The notes under the pieces: generated by a model
Database searches by the model: none
Told to the model about the DNA's origin: nothing
The model's input: the letters and a program-made list of their open reading frames with translations, nothing else
In this document: positions 16,434 through 25,387 of the stretch, piece by piece
How the letters are laid out: each line of letters opens with the position of its first letter
Position numbering within the stretch: the stretch's first letter is position 1
Position numbers and translations under genes: made by a program
NCBI GenBank assembly: GCA_017513005.1
Contig: JAFWDM010000078.1
Location: 17,228 to 81,227 of the forward strand
Reading direction: 5' to 3'
Length of the DNA: 64,000 nucleotides
Source: Lachnospiraceae bacterium
Lineage (GTDB): Bacteria > Bacillota > Clostridia > Lachnospirales > Lachnospiraceae

Positions 16434-18767
16434 CTATTTTCCCAGCGGGATCTCCACGACCTCCGCCATCCGCATGAGGCATTCCTCGATCTGTCCGGAG
16501 ATCTCACTGATCATCCTGCGGGCGACTTCCTCGCTCTTTTCCTTCTCCATCGTCTCAAAACAGGTCTTTTTGATCTCCCCGCTGATCTTTCCCATGCGGG
16601 CTTCAAAGTATCCGTGCGGCACGATCTTCCGCATGAGGACCGGAATATCCATCTTCATAAAGGCGGATTCCATCTGTTCGCGTCCCAGAAAGAGGACGAG
16701 AAGGGTGAGCATGGCCCCGGCAATAATGCCGGAAATGCCGCTGGAGAGCAGGGCGATGCCGCTTCCGCCGCACAGCAGGCCGACGAGGATGGAAATGATG
16801 GCATTGACCATCCAGGTGAGCTCCTCCACGGCGAACACATCGCGGGCATTGACATGTACATCGATCTCCGCAAGGGAGAGGTAGGACGTAAAGCTGAGCG
16901 CCCGGTAGGGGACATTGTGTCTGACGCAGATCGGCATGGTATGTTCCTCCAGCCGGTAGGCGACAGGGCGCAGCCAGCCCGTAATGGGTTTTACCAGAAG
17001 GTCTGCCGCATCGGCGGAGTGGAGCCAGGCGTCGATCTCCCTCTCCATTTCGGTATCTATATCCGCGAGCCGGCGGATCTCCCCGTTTCTCCACTTCTCG
17101 AAGACCGGGATCGCGGCATTGCGCAGGATGGGTTCCACAAGCGTATCCACGGTCCGGTGAAAGAGGTCCTCTACATGTTCCTCGACAATGCGCTCGACGA
17201 TGGACGAATCCACGAGGTCCCGCACTTCCTGCCGGAAGGCCCGGATCTCCTCATCGACCCGCCCGCTGTAGGCAAGCCCCCTCGAGACCGAGAATTCCGG
17301 CTCCGCTCCGGTGATCACGACCGCCTCCGGGAAGGCTTCGCGGCACCATGCGCGCAGGGCCGGCATCTTCGAGACGCCGCCGGTCAGAAAGAGCAGCTCC
17401 GGCATCTGTGCGGCCCGCTTTTCTGCCTGCTCCCGATCTCCCGGATGGGCACTGCCGCCTGCCGCCTGTCTCCCGTCTCCCGGATGGGCACCGCTGTCCG
17501 CTCCCTGTCTCCCGTCTCCCGGGCGCGAACTGCCGCCTGCCGCCTGTCTCCCCGCATCTGCAAGTGTGCGGAGGTCTCCCGTCGTCTGCTCTGCGCCTTC
17601 CAGGCGCGCACGGATCTCCTGCAGGCTTGCGGCAAACACTTCGTGAAAGGACCTTCCCTCCAGCTGGGGAACCGGCGTCTCCAAAAGGCGCTGTGCCATT
17701 TCTCCGTTCATCCGCAGCTGCAGGCGCAGGGTCCGGACACTTGGCCTTTTTTCAAACAGGCGGGCGATTCCGGCTGTGATCGATGTACCTTCCCTGCTTC
17801 CGGCACCGGCATGGGTTTTTCCTGTGCCTCCCCTGTTTCCCGTTCCGGCATGTGTCGTTCCTGTGCCTCCCCCGCTTCCGGTTCCGGCATGCGTCGTTCC
17901 TGTGCCGTTTCCGCTCCCCGCTCCGGAGGAGGTCTCCTCCGCCGCATGGCTGCCGGATCTCCCTTCGCCTTCGATCACGATCGTAACGGTCTCCAGGCAG
18001 TCCCTGTCCTTCCAGTACGCTTCATCGGAAAAATACTTTTCCTTGAGGCGCCTGGCCTTGAATTCGCAAAAACTGCGCCAGGGCGGGCTCTCCGCAAAGA
18101 CTCTGCGGATCTCCTCCCTGTGCGGCGAGGACTCCACAGCCGCATCCAGCAGCAGCTCATCCATGATGCCGCCCCTCAGCCGGACCTCGCCGGCTGTCTG
18201 CAGCTCCACTTCCCGCCCGCTGTTGATATAGGCGAAGTCAGTCGTTGAGGACCCCATGTCCACGACCAGGACCGGCCTGGACAGGATGTCGTATCCCACC
18301 TGAAAATGACGGGACTGGCAGGCACTGATCAGGGCTGCGCGCGATTCGGAGATCACACGAACGGGCGGGTATCCCGCTTCCTCAAAGATCTCTCGGTACC
18401 GCTCCCGCTGCAGCCGGTCCCAGCCCGCGGGACAGCCTATATAGAAACAGCAGTCCTCTCCTTTGACCAGGCTGCCGGACATATACAGCTCCCCGAGCAC
18501 GCCGCCCGCAAAGCTTTTGATCTGGCGCATACTCGAAGGATCCGTCAGAAACCGGCTTTTAAAGCGCAGGCAGCGCTCCACAGCGTCCGGCGTATAGCAG
18601 GCCTCCTCCCCGATCAGGAGCTCTCCCGTGCGCAGCCGGGCATACGCTGTGATAAAGCTTCCCGCCTCACGGACGGGAACTACCTGCGGTTCCGCCTGTT
18701 CATTCTTTTTGAGATACGTGACCGCGCTCTCCGCGTCGCCGAGGTCAAACCCGAAATACCGGTCCAT
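16434..18767 (-). CDS. Membrane-anchored Hsp70-like (actin-fold) ATPase
   Basis: 777 aa. The actin/Hsp70 nucleotide-binding motifs are all present: phosphate-1 YFGFDLGD at the N-terminus, phosphate-2 VVDMGSSTTDFAYI, and adenosine motif LTGGVSKMPAL. There is no DnaK-type substrate-binding domain. The C-terminal half is helical (VEPILRNAAIPVFEKW, DTEMEREIDAWL), has two transmembrane helices (about residues 655-695, SILVGLLCGGSG and GIIAGAMLTLLVLFLG), and ends with an amphipathic tail. Two repeat inserts interrupt the ATPase domain: GTGTTHAG units (about 17790-17930) and PGDGRQ units (about 17420-17560). GAGG precedes ATG. It follows the membrane partner gene by ~160 bp. Function unknown; GrpE/DnaJ-type partners are not adjacent. 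Confidence 0.82.
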   Translation of the reverse strand: MDRYFGFDLGDAESAVTYLKKNEQAEPQVVPVREAGSFITAYARLRTGELLIGEEACYTPDAVERCLRFKSRFLTDPSSMRQIKSFAGGVLGELYMSGSLVKGEDCCFYIGCPAGWDRLQRERYREIFEEAGYPPVRVISESRAALISACQSRHFQVGYDILSRPVLVVDMGSSTTDFAYINSGREVELQTAGEVRLRGGIMDELLLDAAVESSPHREEIRRVFAESPPWRSFCEFKARRLKEKYFSDEAYWKDRDCLETVTIVIEGEGRSGSHAAEETSSGAGSGNGTGTTHAGTGSGGGTGTTHAGTGNRGGTGKTHAGAGSREGTSITAGIARLFEKRPSVRTLRLQLRMNGEMAQRLLETPVPQLEGRSFHEVFAASLQEIRARLEGAEQTTGDLRTLADAGRQAAGGSSRPGDGRQGADSGAHPGDGRQAAGGSAHPGDREQAEKRAAQMPELLFLTGGVSKMPALRAWCREAFPEAVVITGAEPEFSVSRGLAYSGRVDEEIRAFRQEVRDLVDSSIVERIVEEHVEDLFHRTVDTLVEPILRNAAIPVFEKWRNGEIRRLADIDTEMEREIDAWLHSADAADLLVKPITGWLRPVAYRLEEHTMPICVRHNVPYRALSFTSYLSLAEIDVHVNARDVFAVEELTWMVNAIISILVGLLCGGSGIALLSSGISGIIAGAMLTLLVLFLGREQMESAFMKMDIPVLMRKIVPHGYFEARMGKISGEIKKTCFETMEKEKSEEVARRMISEISGQIEECLMRMAEVVEIPLGK

Positions 18768-18793
18768 GTAGTGCCCTCATTTTCTTTTCTCTG

Positions 18794-18960
18794 TATCTGC
18801 CATACGGCCATACTTTTTTCAGAAGGTATCTGCCGCGCAACCATGCCTTTTTCAAAAGGTATCTGCCGCACGGCTATGCCTTTTTTCAGAAACTGCCTGC
18901 CGCATGGCCATGTCTAATTCAGAAGCTTTCTACCGCACGGCTATGCCTTTTTTCAGAAGC
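18794..18960. repeat. Minisatellite, ~33-34-bp unit, ~5 copies
   Basis: Imperfect units like TATCTGCCGCACGGCTATGCC plus TTTTTTCAGAAG. The array fills the gap between the two genes of the Hsp70-like pair and covers the last codons of the upstream gene. Confidence 0.85.
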
Positions 18961-19994
18961 TTCCCGCCCTGTGCCAGCGCGGGCCGGATGGTGACGACCT
19001 TCTCATCTTCCGATGCCGCGCCCGGATCTTCGTTCCCGTTTCCACTGAAGCTTCCATTCACATTTCCATACCCATTCACATATCCATTTCCGGAGCCGGC
19101 TCCGTCTTTCCGTGCCCCGGCTCCCGGGCCTGCCATTCCCGGAAGTATCTCAAACCAGGCGGCGTACACGGGCGACCACGAGAGGACATCCACATTTTTT
19201 TTGTGCAGATAGTAGCGGATATCCTCCGCCATCTGCGGGCTGTCGGCATCCGCCTGCTCCAGAAGGCCCGAGAAAAGCTCGATCTCCTCCGCGGAGATCC
19301 CGTTCGCGCCCGCCCGGGCGGTGAGATCCCTGTGCCGGTCATACGCTTCCGATTCCTGCGCGATCTCGAGATTTCTGTCCACTACCATGACGGCGCCGCG
19401 CAGAGAGTTCCAGAGCTTCTCCGGATCGACCGTGATCTCGATCCGTTCCTCCGCAGGGACCGGGTCCGATCCGTTTCCGATCCGGATCCGGGTATTTTTC
19501 CCGGCGGTCCGGCCCGCCAGATACAGGCATCCGCCTCCGGCAGCGGGGAGCAGGATCCCCCGCAGAAGCGCGGGCAGGACCGCGGTTCCTCCGGCCGCGA
19601 GCGCAGGCACAAAAAAGGCCGCCGCCGTAAGGACGGCACCGATCGCCAGCAGGATCCCGGACAGACCCGTCCCCTGTGCCTTCTGTGCCCCTGCGGAAAA
19701 GGCACCTGCTCCCGAAGCGCCGCTTCCATTCACCGGCAGCGAACCTCTGCCGGTCCTCCAGACACGGGCTTCTCCCATGGAATCCAGAAAGGGGACACTG
19801 CTGCGAAGGGCCTGCATCATACCGGAAGCCGCGTCCCTTATGCGCACACTGGTGCAATCCTCATTGTACTGCAGAAGGAGACGGTCCGCCTCTTTTTCCA
19901 GGATCATCTGCGCCGCCTCCGGAGAAGCGGCGCTCTGCAGACCGCTGAAGACCCGCTCGCGGTCCTCCTCCAGATATTCGATCATTTTTTTCAT
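18930..19994 (-). CDS. Uncharacterised membrane partner of the Hsp70-like ATPase
   Basis: 354 aa, family not recognised. Residues 1-90 form a helical cytoplasmic region (MIEYLEEDRERVFSGLQSAA). A Gly/Ala spacer leads to two membrane segments (about 115-165: GILLAIGAVLTAAAFFVPAL and LLRGILLPAAGGGCLYLAG). A soluble domain of ~150 residues follows (IEITVDPEKLWNSL, MVVDRNLEIAQESEAYDRH, ISAEEIELFSGLLEQAD, IRYYLHKKNVDVLSWSP). A Gly/Asn-rich repeat linker (about 19030-19130) precedes a conserved-looking basic tail (KVVTIRPALAQGGKLLKKG). Same strand and next to the Hsp70-like gene, so the two probably act together at the membrane. Confidence 0.7.
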   Translation of the reverse strand: MKKMIEYLEEDRERVFSGLQSAASPEAAQMILEKEADRLLLQYNEDCTSVRIRDAASGMMQALRSSVPFLDSMGEARVWRTGRGSLPVNGSGASGAGAFSAGAQKAQGTGLSGILLAIGAVLTAAAFFVPALAAGGTAVLPALLRGILLPAAGGGCLYLAGRTAGKNTRIRIGNGSDPVPAEERIEITVDPEKLWNSLRGAVMVVDRNLEIAQESEAYDRHRDLTARAGANGISAEEIELFSGLLEQADADSPQMAEDIRYYLHKKNVDVLSWSPVYAAWFEILPGMAGPGAGARKDGAGSGNGYVNGYGNVNGSFSGNGNEDPGAASEDEKVVTIRPALAQGGKLLKKGIAVR

Positions 19995-20010
19995 AAATGT
20001 ACGTCCCTCT

Positions 20011-20103
20011 GGTCAGGCACTGTTTCGTAAAACACTGTTAAGCCTTCATGCCAGGCACTGTTACGTGAAACGCTGTTAAGCCTTCATGCCAGGCACTGCT
20101 CTG
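20011..20103. repeat. 38-bp tandem repeat, ~2.4 copies
   Basis: Unit CCAGGCACTGTTACGTGAAA followed by CGCTGTTAAGCCTTCATG, between nth and the membrane-partner gene. Confidence 0.9.
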
Positions 20104-20137
20104 TCCATTCTGCCTTCCGTTCTCTTTGATCACTGCG

Positions 20138-20908
20138 TCAGAAAGCCTCGCCGTATGTAAGCGTTTCCTTCCCGTGCCGGCAGATGTCCCGCAGACAGCA
20201 TTTCCCGCACTGCGGCCGGCGCGCGATGCACACCGCCCGGCCGTGAAGCACAAAGCGGTGGCAGAGATCATTACCCTCCTCCGGGGGAATGATCTTCCAC
20301 AGTTCGCGTTCCACCTTCGCTGGCTCCCTGATCTGATCGACAAGACCGATCAGGTTGCAGAGACGGATGCAGTGGGTGTCCGTGACGATCGCAGGTTTTC
20401 CGAACACATCCCCCATGATCAGGTTCGCGCTCTTGCGGCCGACGCCCGGCAGGGCAAGCAGGTCTTCAAAATCCTCCGGCACGTGATCCCCGTATTTTTC
20501 ATGAAGGACGCGCATACAGGCGCTGATATCCCGCGCCTTGCTGCGGCCGAGCCCGCAGGGGCGCACGATCTCCTCGATCTCCTCCGGCTCCGCAGCCGCC
20601 AGCGCCGCCACATCCGGAAACTTCTCGTACAGAAGCGGGGTGATCTGATCGACGCGCGCATCGGTACACTGGGCCGCCAGTCGGACACTGACGAGCAGCT
20701 GCCAGGCTTTCTCGTATTCGAGCGTACACTTTGCTTCCGGATACTCTTTTTTCAGGCGCCCGATCACCTCCAGGGCGAGCTCTTTATGCGCCTCCAGATC
20801 CGCCGCTGCCTCTTTCTCCAACTGTCCGCTCTTCCTGTTGGGTCTATTCTTTGCCGTGACTGCTTTTCCCGCCAAACTATTTCCTCCCGCAGGCATTTTA
20901 TGTCTCAT
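20138..20908 (-). CDS. nth: Endonuclease III
   Basis: Bifunctional DNA glycosylase/AP lyase of base excision repair, 256 aa. The helix-hairpin-helix LPGVGRKSANLIMG supplies the catalytic Lys, and the Asp lies in VTDTHCIRL. The [4Fe-4S] site C-x6-C-x2-C-x5-C is intact at the C-terminus (CIARRPQCGKCCLRDIC). Residues 1-35 are a Lys/Gly-rich extension beyond the usual ~210-aa length. Probably the first gene of the minus-strand group running into the Hsp70-like pair, with divergent preA upstream. Confidence 0.96.
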   Translation of the reverse strand: MRHKMPAGGNSLAGKAVTAKNRPNRKSGQLEKEAAADLEAHKELALEVIGRLKKEYPEAKCTLEYEKAWQLLVSVRLAAQCTDARVDQITPLLYEKFPDVAALAAAEPEEIEEIVRPCGLGRSKARDISACMRVLHEKYGDHVPEDFEDLLALPGVGRKSANLIMGDVFGKPAIVTDTHCIRLCNLIGLVDQIREPAKVERELWKIIPPEEGNDLCHRFVLHGRAVCIARRPQCGKCCLRDICRHGKETLTYGEAF

Positions 20909-21256
20909 CCGACCGCATCAGCGGTTATAACTGTCATGTAATAATGTAAGGGGCAAAAATATCGTAAAGGCTCTGAATCTCGCCAAGCTGCATAGACAGC
21001 AGAAGGGCCTTCACATCATATGATTATAGCATGTTATGGGTGCCAGATGGTAATCCCCTTAAAAAAAGCACCTGCAACTGTGGTACAATAACAATAAATA
21101 ATAGTGGCGGAGATACAGCTGACCGCGCAAAAAACTGCCGGCATGAACCTCATCATCCCTCGGAAGCACCTGACAATCATCCCCCAGGAGTCCCTGACAT
21201 GCCCCGAAAGCACCTGACAGTCATACCCTGAGCGTACCTGAAAGGCGGTGAAAGCT
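20909..21256. other. Divergent intergenic region between nth and preA
   Basis: 348 bp without a supported gene. An extended -10 (TGGTACAAT, TACAAT at 21084-21089) could start the plus-strand preA transcript, but no good -35 is visible. Two imperfect ~43-bp direct copies of AAGCACCTGACA(A/G)TCAT(C/A)CC lie at about 21167-21230. Confidence 0.5.
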
Positions 21257-22762
21257 ATGTTGGAAAGAAGTATACAGCGCGCGGACATGATCCGCTGCGT
21301 GCTCTGCCGGGAGGCCCCCTGCACACAGGCCTGCGGGAAGACAGATCCCGCCGGACTTCTGTGCAGCCTCTGGTTTGACAATGAAAAAACAGCGGCTGCC
21401 CGCTATCCTGCCGGCGATCCGTGCAAAGACTGCGGCGCCCCCTGCGAGGCTGCCTGTGTCCGTCCGCATGAAGTGCCGATCCGCGCGCTGCTGCTGTGGC
21501 TGCAGGAAGAAGTGCAGCCTTCCCTGGAGGTCTCCTCCCCCCTGGAAAAATGCACAGATCCGGACATTCTGCGGACAGATCTGTGCGGGATCCCGCTGGA
21601 AAATCCCTTTCTCCTGTCCTCCTCCGTGGTGTCCAGCACCTACGACATGTGTGCGCGGGCCTTCGAGGCAGGCTGGGCCGGCGCCGCCTTCAAGACGATC
21701 TGTTCCTTTGAGATCCACGAGGCGTCTCCCCGCTTTTCCGCGATCACAGGGGACAACGGGAGCATCATCGGCTTCAAGAATATCGAGCAGCTCTCCGACC
21801 ACAGCGTGGCGGAAAACATGGAGATCTTCCGCCGCCTGAAAACGGACTACCCCGAAAAGTTCATCCTTGCCTCCATCATGGGGCAGGACGAAGCCGAATG
21901 GGAGGAGCTGGCCCGGCTCTGCGATGAGAACGGGGCGGATGCGGTCGAATTGAATTTCTCCTGTCCGAACATGAAGGACGAGGGACTGGGTTCCGACATC
22001 GGGCAGGTCCCGGAGCTCGTCGAGCTCTTCACGTCTGCCGCAAGACGCGGCACGAAAAAGCCGGTCCTGGCCAAGCTCACCCCGAACGTGGCGGTCATGA
22101 GCCCCGCCGCGGAGGCCGCCCTGCGCGGCGGCGCGGACGGAATCGCCGCGATCAACACGATCAAAAGCATCACCTCCGTCAACCCCCACACCTACGTCTC
22201 CGCTCCGGCAGTCCGCGGCATGTCCGCCGTGGGAGGCTACAGCGGCAGCGCCGTCCGGCCGATCGCCCTGCGTTTTATCGCGGAACTGGGACAGAATCCC
22301 GTTCTGGCAGGAATGCACCTGTCCGGGATGGGCGGCATCGAGACCTGGAAGGACGCCCTGGAATTTCTCCTTTTGGGAGCCGGCACTGTCCAGGTGACCA
22401 CCGCCGTCATGCAGTACGGCTACCGCATCATCGACGACCTGAAGACAGGACTCGCCCTCTATCTGGCGGAAAAAGGATTCAAAAATGTCCGCGACATCGT
22501 CGGGCTCGGGCTGGATTCCGTCAGCAGTACGACGGACGTTCTGGAACGGGACACGATCCTCTTCCCGAAATTTCATCACGACAGATGCATCGGCTGCGGA
22601 AGGTGCGAGATCTCCTGCGCCGACGGCGGACACCAGGCCATCCGGCTCTCCGAAGAGCGCCGGCCGATGCTGGACGGAAGCAAATGTGTGGGCTGCCACC
22701 TTTGCGTCCTCGTATGTCCCCAGCGCGCGATCACACCCGGTCGCAAGAGGATCCGCCGGTGA
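21257..22762 (+). CDS. preA: PreA-like dihydropyrimidine/dihydroorotate dehydrogenase with Fe-S domains
   Basis: About 501 aa. Residues 1-75 carry a Cys-rich segment (CVLCREAPC, CGKTD, CKDCGAPCEAAC). Residues about 100-430 are a flavin-binding TIM barrel of the dihydroorotate/dihydropyrimidine dehydrogenase class (NPFLLSSSVVSSTYDM, ELNFSCPNMKDEGLGSDIG, AKLTPNV, GMSAVGGYSG, GMGGIETWKDALEFLLLGA). The C-terminus has two [4Fe-4S] motifs (CIGCGRCEISC and CVGCHLCVLVC). It matches PreA, which normally pairs with the NAD(P)H subunit PreT; no preT is adjacent. ATG 21257 follows GGCGGTG; the GTG at 21248 overlaps that site and is less likely. Confidence 0.9.
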   Translation: MLERSIQRADMIRCVLCREAPCTQACGKTDPAGLLCSLWFDNEKTAAARYPAGDPCKDCGAPCEAACVRPHEVPIRALLLWLQEEVQPSLEVSSPLEKCTDPDILRTDLCGIPLENPFLLSSSVVSSTYDMCARAFEAGWAGAAFKTICSFEIHEASPRFSAITGDNGSIIGFKNIEQLSDHSVAENMEIFRRLKTDYPEKFILASIMGQDEAEWEELARLCDENGADAVELNFSCPNMKDEGLGSDIGQVPELVELFTSAARRGTKKPVLAKLTPNVAVMSPAAEAALRGGADGIAAINTIKSITSVNPHTYVSAPAVRGMSAVGGYSGSAVRPIALRFIAELGQNPVLAGMHLSGMGGIETWKDALEFLLLGAGTVQVTTAVMQYGYRIIDDLKTGLALYLAEKGFKNVRDIVGLGLDSVSSTTDVLERDTILFPKFHHDRCIGCGRCEISCADGGHQAIRLSEERRPMLDGSKCVGCHLCVLVCPQRAITPGRKRIRR

Positions 22763-22787
22763 CAAAGGGGACGGTTCTTTTTGTCAC
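22759..22787. repeat. 29-bp palindromic repeat element, copy 2
   Basis: GTGACAAAGGGG then ACGGTTCTTTTTGTCAC. It overlaps the preA stop region. Confidence 0.9.
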
Positions 22788-22938
22788 ATCCGGCGTTCGA
22801 TCGTGAAACAAAAGCTGTGCCATACGGACGGTGCTTTTTAACAACACCTGCCGCATAATTGTGTACAGCATAAACCTGCATATGCCTGAGGTCGAAACAG
22901 CAAAGAGGAGGAAAACCCAAAGAGGAGGGAACCGAAAA

Positions 22939-23910
22939 ATGAAACTGAAGCAGGTCACAGCAGTCTATTTCAGTCCTACGGGAAATGCAAAGAGAATCGT
23001 CTCGGCGATCGCGGAGGCGGTCGCCGGACAGCTGGAAACCTTCTATGAAAAAACAGAAATGTACGGGGACCGGCTGGAAACCTTCAATGAAAAAACACAA
23101 ATGTGCGGAACCCGGGCGGAAACCTCTTTCCATAAACAGACAGCGGATTCGACAGGGACAAAAATTCCTGTGCGCACCATCGACTTCACGCTTCCGGCGG
23201 CCAGGCAGGAAACGTACCGGTTTGAAGCGGGTGACCTGGTCGTCTTCGGGACACCGGTCTACGCGGGCCGGATCCCCAACCGGATCCTCCCCGCCGTTCA
23301 GACCCTGTTCGAGGGAAACGGTGCACTCGCGGTGCCTGTCGTGACCTTCGGCAACCGCAGCTTTGACAATGCCCTGATCGAGCTGCGGATCGAACTGGAA
23401 CAGCACGGCTTTCACACCATTGCAGGCGCTGCTTTCGTGTCCGAACACGTCTTTTCCGGAAAGCTTGCCCCGGGAAGGCCGGACGCGGACGATTTCGAAA
23501 TGATGCGCCGGTTTGCAGGTCAGGTCGCGGAAAAAGCCGCTGCCATCCCGGCGGGAAACCTGGACGGCATGGCGCAGATCTCCGCCCCGGTCCGGGTCAA
23601 GGGCATCGAACCTGTCCCCGGCTACTACCGCCCGCTCCAGGCGGACGGATCCCCCGCGGTCTTTCTGAAGGCGAAGCCCAAAACCACCGATGCCTGTAAT
23701 GACTGCGGGCTCTGCCCGAAAGTATGTCCCATGGGCTCCATCAGCCCGGAGGATCCGCGCACGGTCACCGGCATCTGCATCAAGTGCCAGGCCTGCGTGA
23801 AATGCTGTCCCGTCCGCGCCAAATATTTTGATGATCCGGCCATGCTCTCCCACATCCTGATGCTGGAGCAGAACTATGCCCGCCGCGCGGAAAACGAAAT
23901 CTTTCTCTGA
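22939..23910 (+). CDS. EFR1-family flavodoxin/ferredoxin protein
   Basis: 323 aa electron carrier. The N-terminal flavodoxin-like domain opens with the FMN phosphate loop YFSPTGNAKRI and continues with VFGTPVYAGRIPNRILP. The C-terminus has two [4Fe-4S] motifs (CNDCGLCPKVCP and CIKCQACVKCCP). Between beta-1/helix-1 and the next strand lies a duplicated stretch (ETFYEKTEMYG / ETFNEKTQMCG, bases 23036-23110) that enlarges the domain. The ATG at 22939 has AGAGGAGGG upstream; an earlier in-frame GTG at 22831 is not supported. Same strand as preA with a 176-bp gap, so they may share regulation. Confidence 0.9.
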   Translation: MKLKQVTAVYFSPTGNAKRIVSAIAEAVAGQLETFYEKTEMYGDRLETFNEKTQMCGTRAETSFHKQTADSTGTKIPVRTIDFTLPAARQETYRFEAGDLVVFGTPVYAGRIPNRILPAVQTLFEGNGALAVPVVTFGNRSFDNALIELRIELEQHGFHTIAGAAFVSEHVFSGKLAPGRPDADDFEMMRRFAGQVAEKAAAIPAGNLDGMAQISAPVRVKGIEPVPGYYRPLQADGSPAVFLKAKPKTTDACNDCGLCPKVCPMGSISPEDPRTVTGICIKCQACVKCCPVRAKYFDDPAMLSHILMLEQNYARRAENEIFL

Positions 23911-23989
23911 AACATCGATCAGGCTCTGTGAGCACACTCGAAGCCGGCAAAAACCGCCTCCGCGGCTTCCGGACACGGAATTCCGGGAC

Positions 23990-24062
23990 ACACTTGCAGC
24001 ACGCACACTTGCGGCACACACTTGCGGCACACACACTTGCGGCACACACTTGCAGCACATAT
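23990..24062. repeat. Minisatellite, ~14-16-bp unit, 5 copies
   Basis: Copies of ACACTTGCGGCAC / ACACTTGCAGCAC in tandem between the convergent EFR1 gene and modC. Confidence 0.88.
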
Positions 24063-24065
24063 ACA

Positions 24066-24096
24066 GAGCGCAGGATCCGCGAAAGATCCTGCGCTC
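24066..24096. terminator. Possible bidirectional hairpin between convergent genes
   Basis: Perfect 12-bp stem (24066-24077 with 24085-24096), 7-nt loop. No T-run on either side, so it may slow or process transcripts rather than act as a classic terminator. Confidence 0.45.
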
Positions 24097-24117
24097 TCAT
24101 TGCCTTGCGGCGGCGGT

Positions 24118-25284
24118 CTATTCAGATGCGGGCGAATCCCGCAGAAGCATGACATCCGAACTGTTCAGGTAAAGTTTCTCCGGCACTGTAAATGCACGCC
24201 GGGGATCCCGGGCCGTCCGCCAGAGAAGGGGCGCCGCAGAGGGTTCTCCGGCAAAACTGTTCGCGGCAGAGTCTTCCTCTGCTATGACTTTCCATAAATC
24301 ACCTCTCTCTGCAAGGTCTTCAGATAGATGCGGGGCGCATGCATTCCCCGCGGCGAAGAAGGATACGTTCCACTCGAAGGGATCCTCCAGGACCTCGTAT
24401 CTGCCGACACAGAGCACATTGTCATCTTCCTCCCCCCGTTCGGCATGGAACATATGCGCCCTGATCTCCACGGCCCGGATCCTGGCGGGCGCATCCGCGG
24501 GAAGCCCGCTGCCAAAATGCAGGCGGATCCCCCAGAGAGGAACCTCGACCGTATGCCCGTCGACCACCCTTGCCGGAGCGACGTTTTTACAGCCGGACAG
24601 GCGCGCCCCGGTGACAGTCTCCGGGTTTTTGAAAAAATCCCGCACCGGAAGGGTCCTTTCGGAAATGCCGTCCTGCAGGCAGCAGACACTCGAGCACAGA
24701 CGGTATACCTCGTCGCGGCTGTGGGTGACAAGGACAGCCGGAACCCCGGCTGTATCCAGAAGGGATTTCATTTCATTCTGCAGCACCCACTTCAGGTGGG
24801 AATCCAGCGCGGAGAACGGCTCGTCCAGGAGGATCAGGGCCGGCTCCTGCGCCGCGATCCTCGCCATGGCAACACGCTGCTTCTGCCCTCCGGACAGTTT
24901 CCCGGGATACCGGTCCGCAAGGTCCTGGACCTGGAAGCGCCGCAGGTAGTCCGCCGCTCTCCCCGTATCTTTTTTCCGCCCCATCGCCGCCAGGACATTC
25001 TGCAACACGGTCATGGTCGGAAAAAGGGCATAGTCCTGAAACATATAGCCGGTTCTCCGCTTCTGCGGGGGCAGGTTGATCTTTTTTCCGGAGTCAAAAA
25101 AGATCCTTCCGTCCAGCGAGATCTGTCCCTCGTCCGGCGTCATAATGCCCGCGATACACTTGAGCGTCATGGTCTTTCCGCTTCCGGAGGCCCCCAGGAG
25201 CGCATGCAGGCCCGCGTCCGTCTCAAAACAGACCTGCAGCTGAAAGTCTCCCGTCTTTTTTCGAATATCCACCCGCAGACCCAT
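24118..25284 (-). CDS. modC: Molybdate ABC transporter, ATP-binding protein
   Basis: 388 aa ATPase. Walker A GASGSGKT (about residue 33), Q-loop YMFQDYALFP, signature LSGGQKQR, Walker B LILLDEP, and H-loop VTHSRDE are all present. The C-terminal third (TVEVPLWGIRLHFGSGL and following) is a MOP-like/TOBE regulatory region followed by a longer tail. Last gene of modABC and of the respiratory/cofactor gene run. GGGGGAGGAGG lies before ATG. Confidence 0.93.
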   Translation of the reverse strand: MGLRVDIRKKTGDFQLQVCFETDAGLHALLGASGSGKTMTLKCIAGIMTPDEGQISLDGRIFFDSGKKINLPPQKRRTGYMFQDYALFPTMTVLQNVLAAMGRKKDTGRAADYLRRFQVQDLADRYPGKLSGGQKQRVAMARIAAQEPALILLDEPFSALDSHLKWVLQNEMKSLLDTAGVPAVLVTHSRDEVYRLCSSVCCLQDGISERTLPVRDFFKNPETVTGARLSGCKNVAPARVVDGHTVEVPLWGIRLHFGSGLPADAPARIRAVEIRAHMFHAERGEEDDNVLCVGRYEVLEDPFEWNVSFFAAGNACAPHLSEDLAERGDLWKVIAEEDSAANSFAGEPSAAPLLWRTARDPRRAFTVPEKLYLNSSDVMLLRDSPASE

Positions 25285-25387
25285 CTATGCCTCCTCCCCC
25301 GGACCCCGGACGGTCCCTGCGGCTCCGTCCGGTTTATCTCAGCGGGAAGACCCCCGCCTCCATAAGCCTCTGCTCTTCCATAATCCA

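Noticed and set aside
15597-18248. 883-codon plus-strand frame over the NimA-like and Hsp70-like genes
   Set aside because: Antisense to genes with clear motifs; no ribosome site and no family features.
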